Of a stretch of DNA of 64,000 bases, positions 24,144 to 32,375 are shown piece by piece. The stretch is from Paenibacillus agri (GTDB lineage Bacteria; Bacillota; Bacilli; Paenibacillales; Paenibacillaceae). A program made the position numbers and the translations under genes. The notes beneath the pieces are model-generated. The model made no database searches and had not been told where the DNA came from. It saw only the letters and a list, made by a program, of their open reading frames with translations. The stretch is from NCBI RefSeq assembly GCF_013359945.1, contig NZ_JABWCS010000200.1:1-64000 (forward strand), given 5' to 3'. Numbering within the stretch: the first letter of the stretch is position 1; each line of letters opens with the position of its first letter.

Positions 24144-25655
24144 ATGGCCGACAAAGCTACAATCGTCCTCTTTTCTCATGTCTCCAATACACGAAGCATT
24201 ACCGGTGCGGAGAAGCTGCTGCTCTTCTTCGGCCGTGAGCTGTCCCGTTTTTTTGAATGCATCCTGGTTGCGCCGCATGAAGGGAAGCTGACCAGGCAGG
24301 CTCGGAGCTTTGGGCTGAATGTACAGCTTATGCCGATCCCTCTTTTGTATGGAATGTACACTCCGTATGCAGGCCTTCCAGCCGATGCCCGTCAGCTGCA
24401 GGAGAGCAGAGAATATCGGGAGCTAACCGACTGGCTGGTCGTTCTGCGTCCGGCTTTTATCATCACCAGCACCTGTGTGCATGTACTCCCGGCCATGGCC
24501 GCCAAGTCGCTAGGCATTCCCGTAGTATGGAAAATCTCGGAGGCCATAACGGACAATGAATATACAGGAATCAGTGTCGATCTGATACACCGCAACAGTG
24601 ACGAGATCCTGGCTATCTCGCATACGGCGGCAGCCTGTTTTCCGCACGAGATGATGGTCGACAAGGTCACGCTGCTTCCCCCGTCATGGAATGATGAAGA
24701 GATGATGGTAGCATCCTGGAGCAAGCTGCGGAGCGAACGGAGACTGGAGCTGAAGGTGCAGCCGCACCAGAAGCTGGTCGGTTATATATCTTCCTTCATT
24801 AATAAGGAAAAGGGACTGGAACATTTCGTAGATATGGCGGTAATCGTAGCAGCCGCACATCGGGATGCCAAGTTTCTCGTCATCGGGACACCGGGGGATA
24901 AGAGCTTCTATGACCGCTGTGTCCGTAAGGTGAAAATGGAGGGCCTCCACTCCCGCTTCCAATTTGTTGGCTACGAGAATTGCCTGCCGGCAGCTTATTG
25001 TGCGATGGATGTACTTGTTGTACCCAGCCTCATCCGGGAGGGTTTCGGGATGACAGCCCTGGAGGGAATGTCCTTCGGTAAACCCGTCGTAGCCTATGCT
25101 TCAGGAGGACTGCAGGAGATTCTGCAAACTGGGGGCTGTGGTGATTTTCTGGTCCCGGTTGAGAATACCGTGGCACTGGCAGATGCGGTAAAAGCGCTGT
25201 TGGCGGAGCCTGGTCATGCCGCCGCCATAGGAGGCAGGGCGCGCGAGCTGGCCGAGGCCGCTTACGGCCCGGCGGCGTATCGCATGCGCCTGCATGGACT
25301 CGCGGAGAGGTGGAGCCTCCGCTACTGCAGTTCGCCGCCCGCTGCGATCCCCGTGGCAGCGGCGCCTCCGCCCGGACCTGCGGTCCCGGGCGAAAGCGAG
25401 CCCCCTGCCGCAGCTGAGCCGCGGCAGGGAACTTCGCGCCGCGTGTCCCTGCGGCGCAGCAAGATCCGGCGCGGCCGTCTGCGCCGCGCCAAGGACCGGG
25501 CGCGCCGGCGCGGGCGCCCGTCCGCCATTCGCCGCGCGTCCCGCAAGCGGCGGTCAAAACCCGCCGCCCGGCGGAAGCGGTCCGGCGGCAAGCGTTCCGG
25601 CGGCAAGCGCCGCAGCAGCGTCCGCCGGACCAAGGGCCGCCGCAAGGCGGCGTAG
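24144..25655 (+). CDS. GT4 glycosyltransferase with C-terminal Arg/Lys tail
   Basis: Retaining GT-B transferase of family GT4, 503 aa from ATG 24144 (AAAGGAG lies 12 bases upstream; GTG 24099 is an alternative). N-terminal motif TRSITGAEKLLLFFGRELS, C-terminal donor site LIREGFGMTALEGMSFGKPV with the E-x7-E pattern. After the catalytic domain (~residue 400) there is a Pro/Ala linker and then ~70 residues of almost pure Arg/Lys/Ser/Gly (RRGRLRRAKDRARRRGRP; KRSGGKRSGGKRRSS) encoded by very GC-rich DNA. The tail resembles the N-terminus of the protein at 10831 and those of the first two GT2 enzymes. Its purpose is unknown; attachment to an anionic surface is my inference. Confidence 0.85.
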   Translation: MADKATIVLFSHVSNTRSITGAEKLLLFFGRELSRFFECILVAPHEGKLTRQARSFGLNVQLMPIPLLYGMYTPYAGLPADARQLQESREYRELTDWLVVLRPAFIITSTCVHVLPAMAAKSLGIPVVWKISEAITDNEYTGISVDLIHRNSDEILAISHTAAACFPHEMMVDKVTLLPPSWNDEEMMVASWSKLRSERRLELKVQPHQKLVGYISSFINKEKGLEHFVDMAVIVAAAHRDAKFLVIGTPGDKSFYDRCVRKVKMEGLHSRFQFVGYENCLPAAYCAMDVLVVPSLIREGFGMTALEGMSFGKPVVAYASGGLQEILQTGGCGDFLVPVENTVALADAVKALLAEPGHAAAIGGRARELAEAAYGPAAYRMRLHGLAERWSLRYCSSPPAAIPVAAAPPPGPAVPGESEPPAAAEPRQGTSRRVSLRRSKIRRGRLRRAKDRARRRGRPSAIRRASRKRRSKPAARRKRSGGKRSGGKRRSSVRRTKGRRKAA

Positions 25656-25747
25656 GCCGCGCCAGAGGATGCGCGGTCTCTCCGGCCGGCCGCTTCAGAT
25701 CCTTGGCGGCCGGAACGGAATTATATACAAGGCAGGGGAGTGAACTC

Positions 25748-26842
25748 ATGAAGGTCATGACGATCTTGGGCACACGGCCCGAAATTATCCGTCTCAGCGT
25801 AATCATTCCGCTGCTCGATGAGCACGCGGAGCGGCATGTACTGGTGCATACCGGCCAGAACTTTACCTCTAGCCTCAGCGGCATCTTCTTTGCAGAACTG
25901 GGCCTGCGGGCACCGGATTATGTGCTGCAGGATAAACAGGCAGGGCTTGGTGGACAAATGGCCGCTATGTTTGGCGGATTGGAGCCGATTCTGCGGAAGG
26001 AACGGCCGGACCGTATTCTGCTGCTGGGTGATACCAACAGCGCGTTGTGTGCGATTCTGGCTGAGCGCATGGGAATTCCGGTAGTGCATATGGAGGCGGG
26101 TAACCGCTGTTACGATTTGAATGTGCCCGAAGAGAAAAACCGCCGTGTCATCGATGCGGTTTCCACCATTAATATGCCATATACACAACAGAGTAAAAGA
26201 CATCTTGTCAGTGAAGGTTTCCCCACGAACCGGATCGTGCTGACTGGAAATCCGATCCATGAAGTGATGACACATTATGAAGCCCAGATTGGCGGGAGTG
26301 ATATTCTAGACCGTTTAAGCCTTACGCCTGGTCAGTATTTCCTGGTCACGGCTCACCGGGCTGAGAATGTTGACGATCCCCACTCGCTTGAACAAATTAT
26401 GTCTGGTCTGAATGAAGTTGCCGAGCATTTTGGAATTCGCCTGATCTGCAGCATTCATCCCCGCACACGCTCTAGGCTTACAGAGCAACTCTCGTTATCC
26501 ATGCACCCACTGGTTGAATTTCATGAGCCTTTCGGATTTTTTGACTTTGTTCATTTGGAGCGGCATGCGCTGTGTGCAATCAGCGATAGCGGCACGGTTC
26601 AGGAGGAATGCTGCCTGATGGGAGTACCGACCGTTACCATTCGCAAAACCACTGAACGCCCGGAGACGGTGGATTGCGGAAGCAATGTGGTGTCCGGTGT
26701 GAATCGGGACAGCATTCTGCGCTGCGTCAAGCTGATGACCTCGCTTCACCGGGAATGGGAGGCACCGGAAGGCTATAAAGCCCCGGATGTCTCGGCTAAA
26801 GTAGTCAAATTTTTGCTTGGAGGGAACCTGCATGTTCAATAA
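25748..26842 (+). CDS. UDP-N-acetyl-hexosamine 2-epimerase (WecB/CapG/FnlC type)
   Basis: Non-hydrolysing NDP-sugar 2-epimerase, 364 aa from ATG 25748 behind GGGGAG. Motifs: ILGTRPEIIRLSVIIPLL, HTGQNFTSS, MEAGNRCYDLNVPEEKNRR, AHRAENVDDPHSL, SDSGTVQEECCLMGVP. The EAGNRC…VPEE.NRR form, rather than EAGLRTG, is that of the enzymes that epimerise UDP-2-acetamido-2,6-dideoxy-L-hexoses (CapG, WbjD, FnlC). It is followed directly by a 4,6-dehydratase and an RmlD-like reductase, the other two steps of that pathway. The stop overlaps the next gene by 11 bases. Confidence 0.85.
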   Translation: MKVMTILGTRPEIIRLSVIIPLLDEHAERHVLVHTGQNFTSSLSGIFFAELGLRAPDYVLQDKQAGLGGQMAAMFGGLEPILRKERPDRILLLGDTNSALCAILAERMGIPVVHMEAGNRCYDLNVPEEKNRRVIDAVSTINMPYTQQSKRHLVSEGFPTNRIVLTGNPIHEVMTHYEAQIGGSDILDRLSLTPGQYFLVTAHRAENVDDPHSLEQIMSGLNEVAEHFGIRLICSIHPRTRSRLTEQLSLSMHPLVEFHEPFGFFDFVHLERHALCAISDSGTVQEECCLMGVPTVTIRKTTERPETVDCGSNVVSGVNRDSILRCVKLMTSLHREWEAPEGYKAPDVSAKVVKFLLGGNLHVQ

Positions 26843-27818
26843 TAAACGGATTCTGGTCACCGGCGGCACCGGTTCCTGGGGGCATGAACTGATCCGGCAG
26901 CTGTTGCCGCAAAATCCGCGCGAAATCATAGTATTCTCCCGCAGCGAGTCAGCCCAGGTAGCGATGAGCCGCGAGTTTGAGGATGATCGTCTCAGCTTCA
27001 CTATTGGCGATATCCGCGATAAGGATGCCCTTACCGCGGCATGCCGAGGGATCGACTATGTGTTTCACCTGGCAGCACTGAAGCATGTTCCGGTCTGTGA
27101 GGATCAGCCCTATGAAGCTTTGAAGACCAATGTAGTCGGCACACAGAATGTGATTGAGGCGGCGATTACGAACCGTGTGGAGAAAGTCATCTATATTTCT
27201 ACTGACAAAGCGGCCAACCCGTCCAACTTCTACGGAATGACGAAAGCGATTGGGGAGAAGCTGATCGTGTATGCCAACCTGCTTGGTTCAAACACCCGGT
27301 TTGTAACGGTACGTGGTGGCAACGTGCTTGGCACGAACGGCAGTGTTGTGCATCTGTTCATGAAGCAGATTAAGGATAAAGGACAGGTGCGTATTACAGA
27401 TATGGGCATGACGCGTTTCTTCCTGACTCTGCGCGATGCTATTACACTGCTGTTCAAAGCTTCGGAAGTCAGTGTCGGCGGTGAAATCTTTGTTATGACT
27501 ATGCCGACCTGCCGGATCGTCGATCTTGCTGAGGTACTGATTGAGGCCTCCGGGAAAGAGGATGTCAGCATTGTTGAAACAGGCATCCGGCCTGGTGAGA
27601 AGATCCATGAAATCCTCATGAGTGACTTTGAAAGTATGACAACAGTAGTCTATGACGAACAGTATCTGGTGATTCTGCCAACGCTGGATATGCCGGAACT
27701 GAAAGAGCATTACAGCCGTTACCCGCATGTCTCCTTCAACAGCTTCAGCTCCGAGACCAATCTGATGGACCAGGATGAGATCAAGGACATATTGATCCGG
27801 GGAGGTTTTCTCCAATGA
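26832..27818 (+). CDS. UDP-GlcNAc 4,6-dehydratase/5-epimerase (CapE/WbjB type SDR)
   Basis: Extended SDR enzyme, 328 aa from ATG 26832 with GGAGGG upstream. It converts UDP-GlcNAc to a 4-keto-6-deoxy-L-hexose intermediate. NAD-binding VTGGTGSWGHELIRQLL, substrate part HLAALKHVPVCEDQP, active site STDKAAN then NFYGMTKAIGEKL (Y-x3-K), and VTVRGGNVLGTNGSV. Third in the order 2-epimerase/dehydratase/reductase; overlaps both neighbours. Probable donor pathway: UDP-L-FucNAc or UDP-L-QuiNAc. Confidence 0.87.
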   Translation: MFNNKRILVTGGTGSWGHELIRQLLPQNPREIIVFSRSESAQVAMSREFEDDRLSFTIGDIRDKDALTAACRGIDYVFHLAALKHVPVCEDQPYEALKTNVVGTQNVIEAAITNRVEKVIYISTDKAANPSNFYGMTKAIGEKLIVYANLLGSNTRFVTVRGGNVLGTNGSVVHLFMKQIKDKGQVRITDMGMTRFFLTLRDAITLLFKASEVSVGGEIFVMTMPTCRIVDLAEVLIEASGKEDVSIVETGIRPGEKIHEILMSDFESMTTVVYDEQYLVILPTLDMPELKEHYSRYPHVSFNSFSSETNLMDQDEIKDILIRGGFLQ

Positions 27819-28654
27819 AGCTGCTTATCCTCGGTGGAAACGGTATGGCGGGGCATATGCTCGTGAATTATTTTCGCCGTCAGGGCAAGCACAGCGTGTT
27901 CTATACAACCCGGGATAAACAAGATCTCAGCGGGCTGTATGTGGATGCCGACGATATCGCCGGGGTAGAAAATCTGATCGATATCGTCTCTCCTCATTGT
28001 ATTATCAATGCCATGGGGGTGCTTAACCAGTTTGCAGAGCGTGATAGAATCGGAGCTTACCATGTGAACGGATTTCTTCCACACCGCCTGCGGCGTGTGG
28101 CGGATGAGGTTCATGCGCGGCTGATTCATATCAGCACCGACTGCGTGTTCGAAGGAACACGCGGCGGTTATGCCGAGGACGACACTCCGGACGGGACTTC
28201 GGTATATGCGATTACCAAAAGTCTTGGTGAGGTGCGTGAACCGGGGCATTTGACCATTCGCACGTCTATTATCGGGCCAGAAATCCGCTCCGGCGGGATC
28301 GGATTACTGGAGTGGTTCCTGGCTCAGACGGGCCAGGTCTCGGGTTATAGCCGGGTGATGTGGAACGGGGTGACTACCCTAGAGCTGGCCAAAGCTATAG
28401 ATTCTTTGCTGGATTCCACCGTTTCTGGTCTTATCCATCTTGCCCACCCCCAGCCGGTAAGCAAATATCAGCTGCTGCAGCAGATTCGTAAAGCTTTTGA
28501 CAAGCGGGATGTAGAGATTGTTCTTGAAGATATGTACGTGCAGGACCGTACACTGCAAAGCACAAGACCTGACTTCAGCTGGGATTTCCCCACGTATTCA
28601 GTGATGCTGGCGGAGCTTGCGGAGTGGATGAATCCACCGGAAGCGAACCTATGA
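27815..28654 (+). CDS. RmlD-like NDP-sugar 4-reductase (WbvR/CapF-like)
   Basis: SDR sugar-nucleotide reductase of the dTDP-4-dehydrorhamnose reductase superfamily, 279 aa. Glycine motif LILGGNGMAGHML, NAMGVLNQFAERDR, HISTDCVFEGTRGGYAEDD and active-site SVYAITKSLGE. At 279 aa it lacks the C-terminal cupin of CapF (about 370 aa) and resembles WbvR, which makes UDP-L-RhaNAc that a 2-epimerase turns into UDP-L-QuiNAc. Its start overlaps the previous stop, and its stop overlaps the next start (ATGA at 28651). Confidence 0.85.
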   Translation: MKLLILGGNGMAGHMLVNYFRRQGKHSVFYTTRDKQDLSGLYVDADDIAGVENLIDIVSPHCIINAMGVLNQFAERDRIGAYHVNGFLPHRLRRVADEVHARLIHISTDCVFEGTRGGYAEDDTPDGTSVYAITKSLGEVREPGHLTIRTSIIGPEIRSGGIGLLEWFLAQTGQVSGYSRVMWNGVTTLELAKAIDSLLDSTVSGLIHLAHPQPVSKYQLLQQIRKAFDKRDVEIVLEDMYVQDRTLQSTRPDFSWDFPTYSVMLAELAEWMNPPEANL

Positions 28655-29646
28655 ACAGGCGCAGATTGCTTATCACCGGAGCAGGAGGATTTACTGGACG
28701 CCATGCGGTTCGCAGCTTTGCGGCAGAGGGAGCGCAGGTCACGGCAGTGTTGCGACACCCGGGGAATGATGGGGGCTCCAGGGGAGCTGCCCCCATATTC
28801 CCGGAAGGCGTTCAGGTACATTACTGCGATTTGAGCGACAGGAAAGCTGTTAATGAAATGATCCAGATGGTCGTACCGGATGAGGTTTTACATCTCGCGG
28901 GCAAAAATTCGGTGCCGGAATCCTGGCGTGATCCACTGTTATATATAGAAAGTAATGTAATGGCCACTCTCTACCTTTTGGAAGCCTTGCGGAGCCTGCC
29001 TCAAAGTCGGGTTCTGGTGGCAGGCTCGCGCCTCAAGTTTAAGGCAGGCGGGCTGGCCGGACCGCCGCATCCTTACAGTCTCAGCAAAACATTGGAGGAA
29101 CTGGCGTCACTGGCCTGGGGGACCTTGTTCCGGCAACCGGTGCTAATGGCTGAGCCCTGTAATCTGATTGGCCCCGGTCCCTCCACCGGGTTTTGCTCAT
29201 TATTGACCCGGTATATTGTCACTCTGGAAGCAGGGGGGAAGCCGCCCCTGTTCAAGCTTTCGTCCCGGTATGACCTTCGTGACTTTCTGGATGTACGTGA
29301 TGCGGTCAAGGCCTACAGTGTGATTTTGAATAAAGGGGAGACAGGAACGGTATATAAGATTGATTCCGGAAGGCAGCGTTCCCTGGGCGAAGTCGCGGAG
29401 CATCTGGTCAGCCGCTCGGCAGTAGCAGTGCCGTTGGACTGGGGCCCAGAAGCCAGTGAAGCACAGGATCAGAACGCGCTGAATCAGACGCAACGAGAGG
29501 ATTCCGGGGCAGTTGTCCCTGATGTCCAGGCCACACCAGAAGTGAATGTAGCCACGTTAGGTTGGAAACCGGAGATCGGTCTGGAGACCTCGCTCACCGA
29601 TATCCTGGTCCATTATCGAACCAACGGGGAAGGAGGGTTAGTATGA
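28651..29646 (+). CDS. NAD-dependent epimerase/dehydratase (extended SDR)
   Basis: 331 aa, start overlapping the previous stop. Rossmann motif LLITGAGGFTGRHAVRSF, VLHLAGKNSVPESW, active-site PYSLSKTLEE, and YDLRDFLDVRDAVKAY as in GDP-/dTDP-sugar 4-reductases and epimerases. The catalytic Ser region VAGSRLKFKAG is not typical, so the exact reaction is open. It may form a second, related deoxysugar donor or finish the donor made by the three genes before it. The following GT2 gene overlaps it (ATGA at 29643). Confidence 0.78.
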   Translation: MNRRRLLITGAGGFTGRHAVRSFAAEGAQVTAVLRHPGNDGGSRGAAPIFPEGVQVHYCDLSDRKAVNEMIQMVVPDEVLHLAGKNSVPESWRDPLLYIESNVMATLYLLEALRSLPQSRVLVAGSRLKFKAGGLAGPPHPYSLSKTLEELASLAWGTLFRQPVLMAEPCNLIGPGPSTGFCSLLTRYIVTLEAGGKPPLFKLSSRYDLRDFLDVRDAVKAYSVILNKGETGTVYKIDSGRQRSLGEVAEHLVSRSAVAVPLDWGPEASEAQDQNALNQTQREDSGAVVPDVQATPEVNVATLGWKPEIGLETSLTDILVHYRTNGEGGLV

Positions 29647-30362
29647 ACAATCCGAAAGTGTCAGTCATTATCCCTTTTTACAATTGTCCATATATTGAAC
29701 AGGCGCTGCAAAGCGCATTGTCACAATCCTGGCAGCCCTATGAAATCATTCTCGTAGACGATGGTTCGACGATCCATCAGGAGCGGATTACTCCGTATCT
29801 CCCCTACATTCACTATCTGGGGAAGAGTAACGGGGGAACTGCCACCGCTCTGAATCACGGTATTCGGCAAGCTACGGGTGATTATGTCGTCTGGTTGAGT
29901 TCAGATGACCTGTTCTATCATGACAAAATCAGAAATCAGGTTCTGTACATGGAACAAAATAACTTGCTGATCTCCTATACCAATTTCAATTATATTAACG
30001 GGCAATCTCAATTGATTAAGCAGGATGCGGCAGCGGTATTTCCAGACCACCTTGCCTATCTCCGCTGCTTCCTTCAGGGCAATCCCGTGAATGGCTGTAC
30101 GATCATGATCAAGAGAGAGCTGTTTGGAGCCATTGGTTACTTTGATGAATCGTTGCCCTTCACTCATGATTATGATCTGTGGTTCCGGGCAATACTCAAT
30201 GGCTATCCTCCGGTGCTGCTGAATCAATCCCTGACCGCTTACCGCAAGCATGAAGGCATGGGTACGATGAAGCATTATGATGCCATTATGGCCGAAGTGG
30301 CTGTAACCACCAATCGCTATCAAGCTCCACTTCGTGAACTGATCTCTTCTATGGGAGGCTAA
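29643..30362 (+). CDS. Family 2 glycosyltransferase
   Basis: 239 aa GT-A enzyme from ATG 29643 overlapping the SDR stop. Core motifs VSVIIPFYNCPYIEQALQSA, ILVDDGST, GGTATALNHGIRQATGDY and LSSDDLFYHDKI, with the terminal DYDLWFRAILNGYPPV. It is a close paralog of the next gene (30508). It most likely transfers the amino-deoxysugar made by the upstream module; donor and linkage unproven. Confidence 0.85.
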   Translation: MNNPKVSVIIPFYNCPYIEQALQSALSQSWQPYEIILVDDGSTIHQERITPYLPYIHYLGKSNGGTATALNHGIRQATGDYVVWLSSDDLFYHDKIRNQVLYMEQNNLLISYTNFNYINGQSQLIKQDAAAVFPDHLAYLRCFLQGNPVNGCTIMIKRELFGAIGYFDESLPFTHDYDLWFRAILNGYPPVLLNQSLTAYRKHEGMGTMKHYDAIMAEVAVTTNRYQAPLRELISSMGG

Positions 30363-30401
30363 TTATAAGAGAAGGACAGGGCTGATTATCGGGAGATTCC
30401 T

Positions 30402-30447
30402 GGAGGACTAAGTGACCCGTGCAGCGTCCTCCGCCTGCGCGGGTCGC
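30402..30447 (+). other. Overlapping hairpins between two GT2 genes
   Basis: Hairpin A GGAGGAC (30402-30408) / GTCCTCC (30426-30432). Hairpin B GTGACCCGTGCAG (30412-30424) / CTGCGCGGGTCGC (30435-30447). The left arm of B lies in the loop of A and the right arm of A in the loop of B, so they either exclude each other or form a pseudoknot. No T tract follows. Possible RNA processing or attenuation element. Confidence 0.45.
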
Positions 30448-30507
30448 CTTTAAGGGACGGCACAGATTCTACGGAGGCCGTACTTTTAAGGTGGGGGAGG
30501 TGAGCAC

Positions 30508-31230
30508 ATGAATAATAAATCCAGGGTTTCGGTAGTCATTCCCTTTTACAATTGTCCTTATGTGGATCAAGCGCTGGAGAGCGTTCTGGTTCAGAGTTAT
30601 ACCGATATTGAGATTATCGTCGTTGACGACGGTTCTACGGTCCATGTAGAGAAGCTTGCGCCTTATATGGATAGTATTTTATATATCCGTAAGGAGAACG
30701 GTGGCACAGCTTCGGCCCTGAATCAGGGTATTAAGGCGGCAACCGGAGGCTATTTTGCCTGGCTCAGCGCTGATGATATATTTCACCCTGACAAAATCAA
30801 AAGACAGTTGGAAATGCTGCGAAGCTCCGGTTTGTCCTTTAACCATACGGCATATTATTGCATCAATGAACGAGGGGAAAGGCTGACCGAAGCAGTAAAT
30901 TTCCCATTTGCGAGCAGAAAGCATTTGCTGGAGACGATGATGACCGGATGCACTGTGAACGGCAGTACCGTACTGCTGGACATGGATATTTTTCGTAAAC
31001 TGGGACTGTTTAATGAGGCATATTTGTATACCCACGACTATGAGTTGTGGCTCCGGTTGCTGCCCTATTATGAATGGTCTTTCATTAAAGAACCGCTACT
31101 TGATTACAGGGTTCATGAGGCCATGGGCTCTGTGATTCATAGTGAGGCGCAACGTCGGGAAATCAAACGGCTACAGGCCAAGTATCGTATGCAGATTCTG
31201 CGTTTGCTGCGGAAGGAGGACAGTAAATGA
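30508..31230 (+). CDS. Family 2 glycosyltransferase (paralog of the preceding GT2)
   Basis: 240 aa from ATG 30508 with GGGGGAGGTGAG upstream. VSVVIPFYNCPYVDQALESV, IVVDDGSTVHVEKLAPYMD, GGTASALNQGIKAATGGY, LSADDIFHPDKIKRQ and HDYELWLRLLPYYEW correspond block by block to the previous GT2, so the two arose by tandem duplication. The 145-base spacer with folded RNA separates them, and the next GT4 gene overlaps its stop. Donor and acceptor unknown. Confidence 0.85.
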   Translation: MNNKSRVSVVIPFYNCPYVDQALESVLVQSYTDIEIIVVDDGSTVHVEKLAPYMDSILYIRKENGGTASALNQGIKAATGGYFAWLSADDIFHPDKIKRQLEMLRSSGLSFNHTAYYCINERGERLTEAVNFPFASRKHLLETMMTGCTVNGSTVLLDMDIFRKLGLFNEAYLYTHDYELWLRLLPYYEWSFIKEPLLDYRVHEAMGSVIHSEAQRREIKRLQAKYRMQILRLLRKEDSK

Positions 31231-32264
31231 AGCTGACGTTTCCAATTCTGACTTTGTCCAAGGGCGGGGCACAACGGATGTTGGCTGAACTCGCTAACCG
31301 TCTGGCCGGATTGGGTCATGATGTGACCGTCCTTATGCCCCGAAACGGGATTGTGGAATACCCTATGATATGCAAAATCATTCATTCCTCGGGTCCGGTG
31401 GGCATCAGCGCTGCTGATTTCCCCTTCAGTGACGTCATTGTCTCTAACTATTACAGCACCGTAGCAGTGTCGCAGCAGGCCAGCGAAGCGGGCAAAGGGA
31501 TCCACACCCGGCTGACGCTCTGCTATGAACCAACTTTTTTGCCGGATAATAACGTGTCCTTCGCCTCCTACAACGTGACGCGCAACCTTTTCGTCCTGTC
31601 CCATTGGCAGCAAAGCTTGGTACAACTGGTTCATGGCATCAAGGGCAGGATTGTGCCCATTGGTGTGAATCCCGACTTCTATAATATGAAACTCCGCAGT
31701 CAGGGAGGCAGACGGCTCATTGTTTCGACGATCTTGCGCAAGCCTGAAGGGGGGTTCTCCGACCACCGTGAGCAGGCTTATCTGATCCGGCAGTTGAACA
31801 GGGTGAAGGAGTGCCACCCCGAGGTGGATATTTACCTGATTATCCCGCCGCGTGAATTTGCCGAGTCAGCGATGCTGCAAGAATTCCTGCATGATCCGGG
31901 CTACCATATTCGGACACCCGCCAATGATGCGGAGCTCTGCTACCATTATAATGAGAGCGACATTTTCGTCAGTGCGAGCACGCATGATGCCGGCTCTCTG
32001 CCCGGACTAGAAGCAATGCGGTGCGGTGCGGCGCTTGTAACCACCTATGCGGGCGGGAATATGGAATATTGCAGCCCTGGCGAGAACTGCCTGATGTCCT
32101 ACCGTTATGAAAACAAGCTGGCTGAGGATGTGCTGAGACTGATTGAGGAACCGGAATTGCGTAATAGGCTCGCCCTTAAAGGGGAACAGGATTCGCAGCG
32201 TTTTACCTGGCAGCATAGTGCTGAAATATTACAGCGTGAGCTGCTTGAGATTGTGTCACAATAA
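31227..32264 (+). CDS. GT4-type glycosyltransferase
   Basis: GT-B enzyme of 345 aa; the ATG overlaps the previous stop. N-terminal MKLTFPILTLSKGGAQRMLA (GT4-like acceptor domain glycine loop), C-terminal donor site VSASTHDAGSLPGLEAMRCG with a divergent E-x7-E (the first Glu is replaced by Asp, so only part of the motif is kept). RKPEGGF and AELCYHYNESDIFVS follow the usual order. Last gene of the glycan operon, ended by the terminator at 32298. Confidence 0.75.
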   Translation: MKLTFPILTLSKGGAQRMLAELANRLAGLGHDVTVLMPRNGIVEYPMICKIIHSSGPVGISAADFPFSDVIVSNYYSTVAVSQQASEAGKGIHTRLTLCYEPTFLPDNNVSFASYNVTRNLFVLSHWQQSLVQLVHGIKGRIVPIGVNPDFYNMKLRSQGGRRLIVSTILRKPEGGFSDHREQAYLIRQLNRVKECHPEVDIYLIIPPREFAESAMLQEFLHDPGYHIRTPANDAELCYHYNESDIFVSASTHDAGSLPGLEAMRCGAALVTTYAGGNMEYCSPGENCLMSYRYENKLAEDVLRLIEEPELRNRLALKGEQDSQRFTWQHSAEILQRELLEIVSQ

Positions 32265-32297
32265 CGAAAAGTCAATTCTTGGCCATAGGCATACAAA

Positions 32298-32340
32298 AAA
32301 GAACCTTCAATCCCACGTCTGTGGAGTGAGGGTTCTTTAA
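32298..32340. terminator. Bidirectional terminator between convergent GT4 genes
   Basis: AAAGAACCTTCA pairs with TGAGGGTTCTTT around a 17-base loop that has its own CCCAC/GTGG pairing; A-rich on the left, T-rich on the right. Confidence 0.75.
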
Positions 32341-32375
32341 GTTGGATATAGAGTATTGGACGCGATTTTGAGGAT

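Noticed and set aside
25030..25884. Minus-strand open frame of ~284 codons
   Set aside because: Arises from GC-rich codon bias opposite the Arg/Lys tail of the GT4 gene.
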